DNA from: Pseudomonadota bacterium
GTDB taxonomy: Bacteria > Pseudomonadota > Gammaproteobacteria > Burkholderiales > Gallionellaceae
Direction of reading: 5' to 3'
DNA length: 64,000 nucleotides
Assembly: GCA_021821945.1 (NCBI GenBank)
Contig: JAJZTF010000002.1
Span: forward strand, 1-64,000
This document shows, one piece after another, positions 29,078 to 37,456 of the stretch (position 1 is its first letter; every line of letters begins with the position of its first letter). The notes under the pieces were generated by a model, which was given only the letters and a program-made list of their open reading frames with translations, was not told where the DNA came from and did not search any database. The translations under genes and the position numbers were made by a program.

Positions 29078-29240
29078 AGATTTCCACCATCTCGAAATCG
29101 GACTTCGCAACGCCGCAGTCGGGGCAGGCCCAGTCGGCCGGGATGTCGGCCCATGCCGTGCCGGGGGCGATCCCTTCGGAGGGCAATCCTTCCGCTTCGT
29201 TGTAGATGAAACCGCATACCACGCATTGCCAGACTTTCAT
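29076..29240 (-). CDS. Rubredoxin
   Basis: A 54-residue one-iron electron carrier. The four iron ligands are C6 and C9 (CVVCG) and C39 and C42 (CPDCG), with the conserved aromatic framework W4, Y13, W30 and W37. It lies between rubrerythrin (35 bases upstream) and the reductase in one operon, so it should carry electrons from the flavoprotein to rubrerythrin. Confidence 0.93.
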   Translation of the reverse strand: MKVWQCVVCGFIYNEAEGLPSEGIAPGTAWADIPADWACPDCGVAKSDFEMVEI

Positions 29241-29274
29241 TTCATGCTCCTTGGATTAAAGTGTTCGTATTGTA

Positions 29275-29748
29275 TCAGGCGCCAACCTTGGCCAGTACCG
29301 CGCGGTACTGATTGGCATGGCGTTCCTCGACCCTTGCCAGCGCCGCAAACCGCTTGGCCGCCTTTTCCAGCGTTGCCCTGAACATCTCGGCGTGTTCCTT
29401 CGATTCCGCGATTTGTTCTGCAATTTCAGCGGCGGCAGCCGAATTGCCTTCCTGTCTGGCTGTCTTGAGAAATCCGGGATACATCTCGGTGTATTCGTAT
29501 GTCTCGCCTTCTATCGCCATTTGCAGGCAGCGCTCCGTGGTCATTTCCGCCTTTGGGTAGAGCAGGTCCAGGTGGCCCAAGGCATGCTGCACTTCCTGAT
29601 TGGCGGTTTCCTCGAACACGTTTGCCGTTTCTTCGTCTCCAGCGGCGCGGGCGATCTTTGCGAAATAGCGGTATTTGATGTGCGCCATCGATTCTCCGGC
29701 GAAGGCCGCCTCGAGATTGGCCATGGTCTTTATTTCTGGTCTTTTCAT
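29275..29748 (-). CDS. Rubrerythrin (diiron domain only)
   Basis: Non-haem diiron peroxidase, 157 aa. The ferritin-like four-helix bundle shows AFAGESMAHIKYRYFA, the ligand motif ETANQEVQH and the second ESKEHAEMF. There is no C-terminal rubredoxin domain. That function is provided by the separate rubredoxin gene next door. The start ATG 29748 has AGGAG at six bases; the frame is open upstream through the promoter to 29904, so the shorter start is chosen. Divergent from oxyR, which likely controls it. Confidence 0.9.
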   Translation of the reverse strand: MKRPEIKTMANLEAAFAGESMAHIKYRYFAKIARAAGDEETANVFEETANQEVQHALGHLDLLYPKAEMTTERCLQMAIEGETYEYTEMYPGFLKTARQEGNSAAAAEIAEQIAESKEHAEMFRATLEKAAKRFAALARVEERHANQYRAVLAKVGA

Positions 29749-29878
29749 CTTGCGCTCCTGACAGTAGGTTGATAGGGTGGCTCGTCGTCCACGGGTGCAA
29801 TGTAACGGTTGTCGATTTATAGATCTAATTGATTGTTTAAACATTATTGATTTATTATTCAAATCTAAAGGGGGAGGC
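29749..29878. promoter_or_regulatory. Divergent rubrerythrin/oxyR control region
   Basis: A 130-base AT-rich gap. It contains the 10-bp palindrome TGTTTAAACA (29834-29843) flanked by ATTGATT repeats, and ATAG at about 29819, compatible with the ATAG/CTAT half-sites of OxyR. No full OxyR consensus is seen, so the exact operator is uncertain. Confidence 0.45.
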
Positions 29879-30784
29879 ATGACACTCAACGAACTTCGCT
29901 TCATCGTGGCCGTGGCTCAGGAGAAGAGTTTCCGCCGGGCGGCTGAAAAATCCTTCATCAGCCAGCCGGCCTTGTCTTTGGCGATACAGAAGCTCGAAGA
30001 GGAACTGGGGCTGAAAATATTCGAGCGCGGCAGGAGCGAGGTCGCCATCACGCCGGTCGGCGGCGCAATCGTCGAACAGGCGCAGCGAGCGCTGGAAGAG
30101 GTGGAACGCATAAGAGAGATCGCGAACCAGGGTAAGAACCAGCTTGAATCGCCGCTCAAAATCGGCATCATCTACAGCGTGGGACCCTATTTGTTGCCAG
30201 AACTGATTCCGGCGCTGAAGGAGGTTGCGCCGAGCATGCCTTTGGAGATCGAGGAAAACATCACGGCCAATCTCGACTCGATGCTTAAGAACGGCAGGCT
30301 GGATGTCATCGTCATCGCCCTTCCCTTCGGCGATCAGGGGATATTGACCCATGCCCTATACGATGAATCGTTCGAGGTTGTCGTGAACAGCGAACACCGC
30401 TGGGCCAAGCGGCGCAGCGTTCACCCCAACGAACTCGCAGGAGAGAAAGTGCTGCTTCTGGATTCCGGCCACTGCTTCAGCAATCAGGTCGCGGAGGCCT
30501 GCCCCGAGATGACCCGAAAGGGTGCCGAAGTGCAGCAGGGCACCTCGCTCGAGACCATAAGGAACATGGTCGCATCGGGTCTTGGCATCACCGTGCTGCC
30601 CGCTTCGGCAAACAGCGAGCGCTACCGGAGCCCGCTGCTCAGGGTCATTCCCTTTGTGAAGCCTGCGCCCTCAAGGCGGATCGCGCTCGCCTGGCGCAAG
30701 AGCTATGCGCGTACGCAGGCGATCGATGCGCTGGCAAGGGCGGTCGCGCTGGTCAGACTGAGGGGGATAGAGCCACTGGCCTGA
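29879..30784 (+). CDS. oxyR: OxyR peroxide-sensing LysR regulator
   Basis: Transcription factor of 301 aa with an N-terminal winged helix-turn-helix (LNELRFIVAVAQEKSFRRAAEKSFISQPALS). The effector domain contains the redox pair C199 and C208 in GHCFSNQVAEAC, the same positions and spacing as E. coli OxyR, so hydrogen peroxide sensing by a disulfide switch is very likely. ATG 29879 follows GGGGGAGG; an upstream in-frame extension is disregarded. It faces the rubrerythrin operon across a shared control region. Confidence 0.92.
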   Translation: MTLNELRFIVAVAQEKSFRRAAEKSFISQPALSLAIQKLEEELGLKIFERGRSEVAITPVGGAIVEQAQRALEEVERIREIANQGKNQLESPLKIGIIYSVGPYLLPELIPALKEVAPSMPLEIEENITANLDSMLKNGRLDVIVIALPFGDQGILTHALYDESFEVVVNSEHRWAKRRSVHPNELAGEKVLLLDSGHCFSNQVAEACPEMTRKGAEVQQGTSLETIRNMVASGLGITVLPASANSERYRSPLLRVIPFVKPAPSRRIALAWRKSYARTQAIDALARAVALVRLRGIEPLA

Positions 30785-30850
30785 AATGCCTGCGTGAACC
30801 CTTAACCGATTGGGTGTATATTCAGACAAACTTCCACCGCGGGGCTCTGC

Positions 30851-31987
30851 ATGAGTGGCATCCTGAAAATTGCATTCAAGCTGCTGGTCAATGACAAGGG
30901 AAAGTTCGCCGCGCTGCTCGTGGGGATCACGTTTGCGGTTTTTCTGATGGTCATGATGACCTCGATGTTTGCCGGTATCCTGTCCAGAGCCTCGTCCACC
31001 GTGACCAACATAGGCGCCAGGATGTGGGTGCTGGACCCCGCCGTCAACAACGTGTCGAGCAGCATACCCGTGCCCGATTACGTGCAGGACGCCGTCAGGA
31101 GCATGGACGGCGTGAAATATGCAGTCCCCCTCTATTCCGGTGGCGCACAGGTCAAGCTCAGGAACGGCGTGTACCAGGCAGTGACCGTCATCGGCCTCGA
31201 TGATGCAACCCTGTTCGGCCGCCCGGAACTGATGGAAGGCAAGATCGAGGACATCTACGCTGAAAACGGCTTTATCGTCGTGCGGGATGCCGAGATCAGA
31301 AAGCTTGGCAATCCCAGGGTGGGTTCGGAGTTCGAGATCAACGATCACCACGGGGTGGTCGTCGGCATCGCCAGGGCCAACATTTCCGGGCTTTTCGGGA
31401 TACCCACGCTATATACAACCTACAGCAGGGCGATCAGCTATCTTCCGTCGACCCGTTTTACCGTGTCCTACATACTCGTTGAGCCCAAAAGCAGGAGCGA
31501 CATCCCGCATATCAAGCAGGAAGTCAGCAAGCTCGGATATCAGGCGCTCACCGACGACGAGTTCATCGGCAAGATATCGAATTTCTACAAGTACCAGACT
31601 GGCCTTGGCATCAACGTGATGCTGATGACGGCAATCAGCTTCATCGTGGGCCTTTCGATATCCGGGCAGACATTCTATACATTCATACTCGAGAATCTGG
31701 AGAAGTTCGGTGCGTTGAAGGCGATAGGCGCAAAGGGGCGTGAGCTGGTTTCGATGATCCTGTTCCAGGCGGGCTTCACGGCCTTTCTGGGTTACGGTCT
31801 GGGGGTGGGGCTGGCATCATTGGTCATCATCCTGGCAAAGCTCAGGATGCCGGACTATGCCGCACAGATCACTTATCTCAACCTCGGCATCGCGTTTGTC
31901 ATGGTGCTCATCATTGCGGGCATTTCGAGTTATATCGGCATACGCAAGGTGATCAGGATAGAACCTTTCGACATCTTCAGAGGGTGA
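30851..31987 (+). CDS. ABC exporter permease, DevC/MacB-like (FtsX fold)
   Basis: Inner-membrane permease of 378 aa with one N-terminal helix (ALLVGITFAVFLMVMMTSMF), a large periplasmic domain (about 45-260) and three C-terminal helices in a FtsX-type module, as in type VII ABC systems such as DevC and MacB. It is the first gene of a permease-ATPase-adaptor-outer membrane cluster. The transported substrate is unknown; DevBCA relatives export lipids or glycolipids, MacB relatives peptides and macrolides. Confidence 0.85.
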   Translation: MSGILKIAFKLLVNDKGKFAALLVGITFAVFLMVMMTSMFAGILSRASSTVTNIGARMWVLDPAVNNVSSSIPVPDYVQDAVRSMDGVKYAVPLYSGGAQVKLRNGVYQAVTVIGLDDATLFGRPELMEGKIEDIYAENGFIVVRDAEIRKLGNPRVGSEFEINDHHGVVVGIARANISGLFGIPTLYTTYSRAISYLPSTRFTVSYILVEPKSRSDIPHIKQEVSKLGYQALTDDEFIGKISNFYKYQTGLGINVMLMTAISFIVGLSISGQTFYTFILENLEKFGALKAIGAKGRELVSMILFQAGFTAFLGYGLGVGLASLVIILAKLRMPDYAAQITYLNLGIAFVMVLIIAGISSYIGIRKVIRIEPFDIFRG

Positions 31988-31988
31988 A

Positions 31989-32681
31989 ATGGCGAACCTG
32001 GCGATCAAGGCGACAGAACTTGCGAAGTGGTTTGGCGAGGGCGATGCCAGGACCATGGCGGTGAAGTCGGTGAGCTTCGAGGCCGGTTTTGGCGAGATGC
32101 TCTACATCGTGGGCCCCTCCGGGAGCGGAAAGACGACGCTCTTGAGCATGATCTCGGGCATTCTGAAGCCCAATTCCGGCCAGGTTCTGGTCGAGGACAG
32201 GGATATCTGGAAGATGTCGGGCGACGAGCTCGCCGATTTCAGGCTCAACAAGATAGGCTTCGTGTTCCAGGACTATCACTTGTTTCCAAGGCTCAGCACG
32301 GTCGAGAATGTCGCGCTTCCCCTGATCCTCAAGAGGCGCGACTGGAAGGAATCGCTCAGGGTCGCCCATGAGTACCTGGAAGTCGTCGGGCTTGCGCAAA
32401 GGGCATCGCTTCCTCCCGTCAAGCTGAGCGGCGGCGAGCAGCAGCGGGTTGCGATCGCGCGCGCGATCGCGAGCCGTCCGGACATCCTGATATTCGACGA
32501 GCCGACCGCATCGCTGGACGGGGATACCGGACGAAAGATACTCGAGTTCGTCAGGGAGCATGTGCTAAGCGACATGCGCTGCATCGTCATCGTCACCCAT
32601 GACAGCAGGATATTCGAATATGCGCACCGCATCATCAACATGGAAGACGGCAGGATAAAGGGGGAGGGGCATGAGAAATAG
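31989..32681 (+). CDS. ABC exporter ATPase, MacB/LolD/DevA type
   Basis: A 230-residue ATPase with Walker A GPSGSGKTT, the Q-loop GFVFQDYHLFPRL, signature LSGGEQQR, Walker B ILIFDEPT and the H-loop VTHD. It starts one base after the permease stop and overlaps the adaptor gene by 11 bases, so it clearly energises that permease. Confidence 0.92.
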   Translation: MANLAIKATELAKWFGEGDARTMAVKSVSFEAGFGEMLYIVGPSGSGKTTLLSMISGILKPNSGQVLVEDRDIWKMSGDELADFRLNKIGFVFQDYHLFPRLSTVENVALPLILKRRDWKESLRVAHEYLEVVGLAQRASLPPVKLSGGEQQRVAIARAIASRPDILIFDEPTASLDGDTGRKILEFVREHVLSDMRCIVIVTHDSRIFEYAHRIINMEDGRIKGEGHEK

Positions 32682-33645
32682 GCTACTGATCGCGATTGCC
32701 ATCATCGGCATATTGGGCGGCTTCATCAGCGCGCATTTCTACGGTCTGAAGAACAAGCCTCAGCCGCCCGCCTTCAATCCCGCGTCCAATCCCTATGCAA
32801 AGGGCATATATGCCAACGGCATCGTAGAAAGCAGCCAGGAGAGCGGCGAAAACATCAACATCTATCCGGAGGTGTCAGGTGCCGTGACGAGGATAGCGGT
32901 TGCGGAAGGGCAGCATGTGCAGGCGGGCACGCCATTGCTATCGATAGACGACTCGCTGCAGCGCGCAACCGTCGAACAGCAGAAGGCCCAGGCCGATGCG
33001 GCCTTTGCGCAGATTGCACTGGCCAAGGCGAATCTCAAGAGCCTCATGGACACCCTGGAGAAGCAGGAGAAATCCCATCGGATGGATGCAAGATCGGTCA
33101 GCCTCGACGTTCTGGACAGCGCGCGCAATTCGGTGGAAGTGGCGAAGGCCAGCCTTGCGGTCGCAGAGAAGCAGTATCAGGCTGCACTGAAGAGCCATCA
33201 GGCGTCTTCCGTACTTCTTTCCAAGTATGTGGTCAAGGCGCCGTCTGCGGGCACGGTGCTCGCTGTCAATGCCGCAGCGGGAGGCTATGTCTCCTCCCAG
33301 GGCGCTTACGACAGCTATACGGGGAACCTGATGCCGCCGGTCGTGATGGGCAGTGCGGGAGACACCGCTGATGTGCGCTGTTATGTGGACGAGATACTGG
33401 TCGGCAGGCTGCCCGCACCATCCAGAATGCATGCGCGCATGTTCATAAGGGGAAGCGATATCAACATACCCCTGGAATATGTCAGGGTCCAGCCCTATGT
33501 CACGCCCAAGATCGAGCTGTCGAACCAGAGGACGGAAAGGGTGGACGTCAGGGTGCTGCCAGTCATCTTCAGGTTCAAAAGGCCAAGGGATGTTGCGCTC
33601 TATCCAGGGCAGCTCGTCGACGTATACATAGGGGAAGACAGATGA
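32671..33645 (+). CDS. Membrane fusion protein (HlyD family)
   Basis: Periplasmic adaptor, 324 aa, with one N-terminal membrane helix (LLIAIAIIGILGGFISAHF). The biotinyl-lipoyl half-motif is YPEVSGAVTRIAVAEGQHV, a helical hairpin spans about residues 95-175, and the return half is VVKAPSAGTVLAV. It links the inner membrane exporter to the outer-membrane channel encoded next. The overlap with the neighbouring gene on each side shows strict operon structure. Confidence 0.88.
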   Translation: MRNRLLIAIAIIGILGGFISAHFYGLKNKPQPPAFNPASNPYAKGIYANGIVESSQESGENINIYPEVSGAVTRIAVAEGQHVQAGTPLLSIDDSLQRATVEQQKAQADAAFAQIALAKANLKSLMDTLEKQEKSHRMDARSVSLDVLDSARNSVEVAKASLAVAEKQYQAALKSHQASSVLLSKYVVKAPSAGTVLAVNAAAGGYVSSQGAYDSYTGNLMPPVVMGSAGDTADVRCYVDEILVGRLPAPSRMHARMFIRGSDINIPLEYVRVQPYVTPKIELSNQRTERVDVRVLPVIFRFKRPRDVALYPGQLVDVYIGEDR

Positions 33646-35087
33646 GCAGGATGGCAAAACGCCTGTCCGCGCTATGGGGGGCGATGCTTGCTGCCTGCAC
33701 GCTGGGTCCCGATTTTGTGCCGCCGAAGGCGCCCGAGGTCACGCATTACAACCGGAAACAGGATCCGGTCGACACGGTCGCGGCAGAAGGCGTATCCCAG
33801 CATTTCGAGCAGGCAGCACAACCTGTTTCTGGCTGGTGGAAGCTTTATCGCTCAAAGGAACTGGATGCAGTGGTCGAAGAAGGCGTGGTCAACAATCCGA
33901 CCCTGGAAGCGGCAGAGGCCAGCCTTCGTGTAAGCTACGACAACCTGAGGGCGGGATACGGAGTCTTCTACCCGCAGGCGAGCCTGGATGCATCGGCTTC
34001 CAGGCAGAAATTCTCGCCTGAGCGTTTTGGCAGCAATGCCCCGGCCCCCATCTTCAATCTGGTCACGCTCTCTGCATCGGTGAGCTATGCGCTGGATGTG
34101 TTTGGCGGCGAACACCGCATGGTCGAGAATCTGGCAGCGCAGGCGGACCAGCAGCGTGCGATCATGCAGGCCAGCTATCTGGCATTGACAGGAAACATCG
34201 TCAACTCGGCCATCGCGATGGCCGCCTATCGCGATGAGGCCGAGCTGACAAGACAGATGGTCGCCTTGCAGAAGGAGGAAATCGCGATTGCAGAAAAGCA
34301 GTCCAAGGCTGGTGTGGCCGCCTATTCGACCGTGCTCGCTTTGCAGAACCAGCTCTCCGCATTAGAGGCGTCCCTGCCCGCGCTCGAGCAAAAGAGGAGC
34401 CAGTCAGAACATCTGCTGGCAAGCCTCACAGGGCATGCACCCGCGGAATGGCAGCCGCCCGAATTCACGATGGACGATCTGGTCCTGCCCGAAAGGCTGC
34501 CGCTGTCGCTGCCCTCCGAACTGGTGCGCCAGCGACCGGACATACTGGCGGCCGAGGCCGCGATGCATGCGGCAAGCGCAAACATAGGGGTGGCGAGCGC
34601 TGCACAGTTTCCGAGTTTCACGCTGAGCGCTTCCCTGGGACAGAACAGCACTTCGATGAACAATCTGCTCGCCAAAAGCGGCAGCTTCTGGAGCATAGGG
34701 CCGGATATCGCTTCGCCGCTCTTCGATGGCGGCACGCTGGCCGCAAGAAAAGCAGGGGCTGTGGAGGCCTATCGGCAGAGTCAGGCATTGTACCGCCAGA
34801 CTGTGATCAGTGCCTTGACGCAGGTCGCGGACGCGCTGCGGGCTTTGGAGCATGATGCACAAATATCCAGGGCCTATTCGGAGGGACTTGAAGCTGCAAG
34901 GGATGCATTGCAGCTGGCGGAGGCGAATTACCGGGCTGGAATGGTCAACTACCTTCAGGTTCTGAGCGCCGACATGCAATATCATCAGGCTAGGCTGAAT
35001 TATCTCGAGGCTTGCGCGCAGAGGCTGCAGGATACGACGGCATTTTTCGTGGCCATGGGCGGGAGTCGGGAACGGGTTGCACATTGA
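33642..35087 (+). CDS. Outer membrane efflux lipoprotein (NodT/OprM family)
   Basis: TolC-like outer membrane channel, 481 aa. The signal peptide ends in the lipobox AMLAAC with C19 as the lipid-bearing residue, and two OEP repeats follow. The motif GWWKLYRSKELDAVVEEGVVNNPTLEAAEASL is typical of NodT-type lipoproteins. Together with the three preceding genes it forms a complete tripartite exporter. It overlaps the adaptor gene by four bases. Confidence 0.88.
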   Translation: MSRMAKRLSALWGAMLAACTLGPDFVPPKAPEVTHYNRKQDPVDTVAAEGVSQHFEQAAQPVSGWWKLYRSKELDAVVEEGVVNNPTLEAAEASLRVSYDNLRAGYGVFYPQASLDASASRQKFSPERFGSNAPAPIFNLVTLSASVSYALDVFGGEHRMVENLAAQADQQRAIMQASYLALTGNIVNSAIAMAAYRDEAELTRQMVALQKEEIAIAEKQSKAGVAAYSTVLALQNQLSALEASLPALEQKRSQSEHLLASLTGHAPAEWQPPEFTMDDLVLPERLPLSLPSELVRQRPDILAAEAAMHAASANIGVASAAQFPSFTLSASLGQNSTSMNNLLAKSGSFWSIGPDIASPLFDGGTLAARKAGAVEAYRQSQALYRQTVISALTQVADALRALEHDAQISRAYSEGLEAARDALQLAEANYRAGMVNYLQVLSADMQYHQARLNYLEACAQRLQDTTAFFVAMGGSRERVAH

Positions 35088-35090
35088 ATG

Positions 35091-35105
35091 GTCAGACTGT
35101 CTGAC
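35091..35105. promoter_or_regulatory. Inverted repeat before the H+-ATPase gene
   Basis: GTCAGA-CTG-TCTGAC, perfect 6-bp arms, in the 31-base gap between the efflux lipoprotein stop and the P-type ATPase start. It is either a small operator or a stem near the ribosome binding site. Confidence 0.35.
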
Positions 35106-35118
35106 TTGGGGGAAGGGG

Positions 35119-37443
35119 ATGCAGGCTCTAGATCCATCATCTGTCCGGGGACTGAGCGAGGATGAGGCGCGACTGAGGCTGGAACAGACCGGTCCTAATG
35201 CCATCGCCGAAAAAATCGTGCCAGCCTGGCGGCAGCTGCTCGCAAAATTCTGGGCGCCAGTGCCATGGATGCTGGAAGCGGTGATCGCGCTTCAGCTGCT
35301 TCTGGGGCGCAGGACGGAGGCGCTGGTCATCGCCGCCTTGCTCGCATTCAATGCGCTGGTGGCCTTCGCCCAGGAACAGCGGGCGAAGGATGCGCTGGCC
35401 CTGCTTCGCAAACAGCTTCATGTGAATGCGCGCGTGCTGCGCGACGGCCAGTGGAAAATGGTGCCGGCCGAAGAGGTCGTGCCCGGGGATGTCGTGCATG
35501 TGCGAGCAGGGGACATAGTCCCTGCCGACCTGGTGCTGCGCGAAGGAGAAGTGGCACTGGATCAGTCGGCCCTCACGGGTGAATCCCTGCCTGTCGATGC
35601 AGGCCCGGACCAGTCAGCCTATACCGGCGCCATCGTGCGCCAGGGGGAGGCCAGCGGGGAGGTGACGGCCACCGGTTCCCGCACCTATTTCGGCCGAACC
35701 GCCGAGCTTGTGAGGACTTCGAATGCGCCGAGCCACATGCAGCTCACCATCTTCGCGATCGTGAAAAGGCTGGTTCTGTTCGATGCTGCACTGGTGGTCG
35801 CGGTTGTCATTTATGCCCTGCTGCACCACATGCCGCTGCTGGATACCGCCGTATTCTCGCTGATGCTGCTGGTGGCTTCGGTCCCCGTGGCGCTTCCTGC
35901 CACCTATACGCTCGCCACGGCGATCAGCAGCCTGCAGCTTGCGCAAAGGGGGGTGCTGGTAACGCGCCTGCCTGCAGTGGAAGAGGCGGCGGCGATGGAT
36001 ACGCTGGTGTCCGACAAGACCGGAACGCTGACGCAGAACACGCTCACTTTGTCCCGGGTCGTGGCGCTTGCTGACGGCATGGACGAGAATGGCGTGCTGC
36101 GCGCGGCGGCGCTTGCAAGCGACGATGCGACACAGGATCCGCTCGACATGGCCATACTCGGGCCTGCGAGGGCCCGTGGTCTTCTGAAGGATGCGCCTGC
36201 CAGAAAGGCATTCCAGCCCTTCGATCCGGGGAACCGGCGCAGCATGGGTGTCTATCAGGTGGACGGAAAGGAATGGCATGCCATCAAGGGTGCAGCCAAG
36301 GTCATAGGCTCTCTTTGCAGGCTGGATCCTGCTTCCCAGGAAGCGTTGGATCAGGCGAAGGCCAGCCTTGCCGAAAGCGGAGCCAGGGTCCTCGCTGTGG
36401 CATCCGGTTATGGCGGGGAATTCGAGCTTCTGGGGCTGGTCGGTTTGTCCGATCCGCCCCGCGAGGATGCCGCTGCCCTGATCGCGGAACTCAAGCGGCT
36501 GGGCATCAGGGTGCGCATGGCAACAGGCGACTCGTTGGAGACGGCGAAGGCGATAGGCGCGATGCTCGGGCTTGGAGAGCGTGCGTGCGATGCACAGAGT
36601 CATGAGGATTGCGATCTGTACGCGCGCGTGCTGCCTGAAGACAAGCATCATATCGTGAGCGCGCTGCAAGAGGCAGGGCATGTGACCGGCATGACGGGAG
36701 ATGGCGTCAACGATGCGCCCGCGTTGCGCCAGGCTGAACTCGGGGTTGCCGTCGCGAGCGCTACCGATGTGGCGAAGGCCGCAGCCGGCGTGGTGCTGAC
36801 CGGGGAAGGGTTGCAAGGCGTGATGGACGTGGTTCGCACGGGGCGCGAGGTGCACAGGCGCATGCTGACCTATACGCTCAACAAGACGCTCAAGACGCTC
36901 GAGATCGTGGTGTTCCTGACGCTGGGGCTGTGGCTTACGGGCGGTTTCGTGATATCGTCGACGCTGATCGTGCTGCTGCTCTTCACCAACGATTTCGTGA
37001 CCATGGCGATCGCATCCGACCGCGTTCAGGTCGCGGCAAGGCCTCAGCGCTGGGCCGTGCCGAATCTGATGGGGGCGGCGCTGATATTCGCGCTGCTGTC
37101 CCTCGCATTCTCCTTTTTTGCCTACTGGTGGATACGTGATACCCAGCATCTGAGTGCGGATGCGCTGCAGACCGTGGTGTTCCTGATCCTCGTGTACACC
37201 AATCAGGCCTGTGTCTATGTGCTGCGCACGGACGGACGCCTCTGGTCGTTTGCACCTGGAAGATGGATGGCCCTGGCAAGCGCCGGAGACATTGCGCTGG
37301 TAAGCATCATGGCGGTCCTCGGATGGTGGGTGACCGCGCTGTCGGGAATGCTGGTGGCGGGCTTGCTCTTTTCTGCAGCGGCTTTCGCGCTGCTTCTCGA
37401 TCAGGCAAAGCGCCTGGTGTTTCCGCGACTGGCCATCGTCTGA
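35119..37443 (+). CDS. P-type H+-ATPase (P3A family)
   Basis: Plasma-membrane proton-exporting ATPase, 774 aa. The phosphorylated aspartate is D299 in DKTGTLT, the actuator motif is TGES (153-156), and the hinge is GDGVNDAPAL. The N-terminus GLSEDEARLRLEQTGPNAI and the membrane segment VASVPVALPATYTLA are typical of P3A pumps, with no CPx or calcium-site motif. The start is ATG 35119 after GGAAGGGG; the TTG at 35077 lies within the upstream gene and adds nothing conserved. The short N-terminus lacks heavy-metal domains. It precedes the glucan phosphorylase by 13 bases, implying common control of pH homeostasis and energy metabolism. Confidence 0.88.
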   Translation: MQALDPSSVRGLSEDEARLRLEQTGPNAIAEKIVPAWRQLLAKFWAPVPWMLEAVIALQLLLGRRTEALVIAALLAFNALVAFAQEQRAKDALALLRKQLHVNARVLRDGQWKMVPAEEVVPGDVVHVRAGDIVPADLVLREGEVALDQSALTGESLPVDAGPDQSAYTGAIVRQGEASGEVTATGSRTYFGRTAELVRTSNAPSHMQLTIFAIVKRLVLFDAALVVAVVIYALLHHMPLLDTAVFSLMLLVASVPVALPATYTLATAISSLQLAQRGVLVTRLPAVEEAAAMDTLVSDKTGTLTQNTLTLSRVVALADGMDENGVLRAAALASDDATQDPLDMAILGPARARGLLKDAPARKAFQPFDPGNRRSMGVYQVDGKEWHAIKGAAKVIGSLCRLDPASQEALDQAKASLAESGARVLAVASGYGGEFELLGLVGLSDPPREDAAALIAELKRLGIRVRMATGDSLETAKAIGAMLGLGERACDAQSHEDCDLYARVLPEDKHHIVSALQEAGHVTGMTGDGVNDAPALRQAELGVAVASATDVAKAAAGVVLTGEGLQGVMDVVRTGREVHRRMLTYTLNKTLKTLEIVVFLTLGLWLTGGFVISSTLIVLLLFTNDFVTMAIASDRVQVAARPQRWAVPNLMGAALIFALLSLAFSFFAYWWIRDTQHLSADALQTVVFLILVYTNQACVYVLRTDGRLWSFAPGRWMALASAGDIALVSIMAVLGWWVTALSGMLVAGLLFSAAAFALLLDQAKRLVFPRLAIV

Positions 37444-37456
37444 CAGGGAGGTCTGC

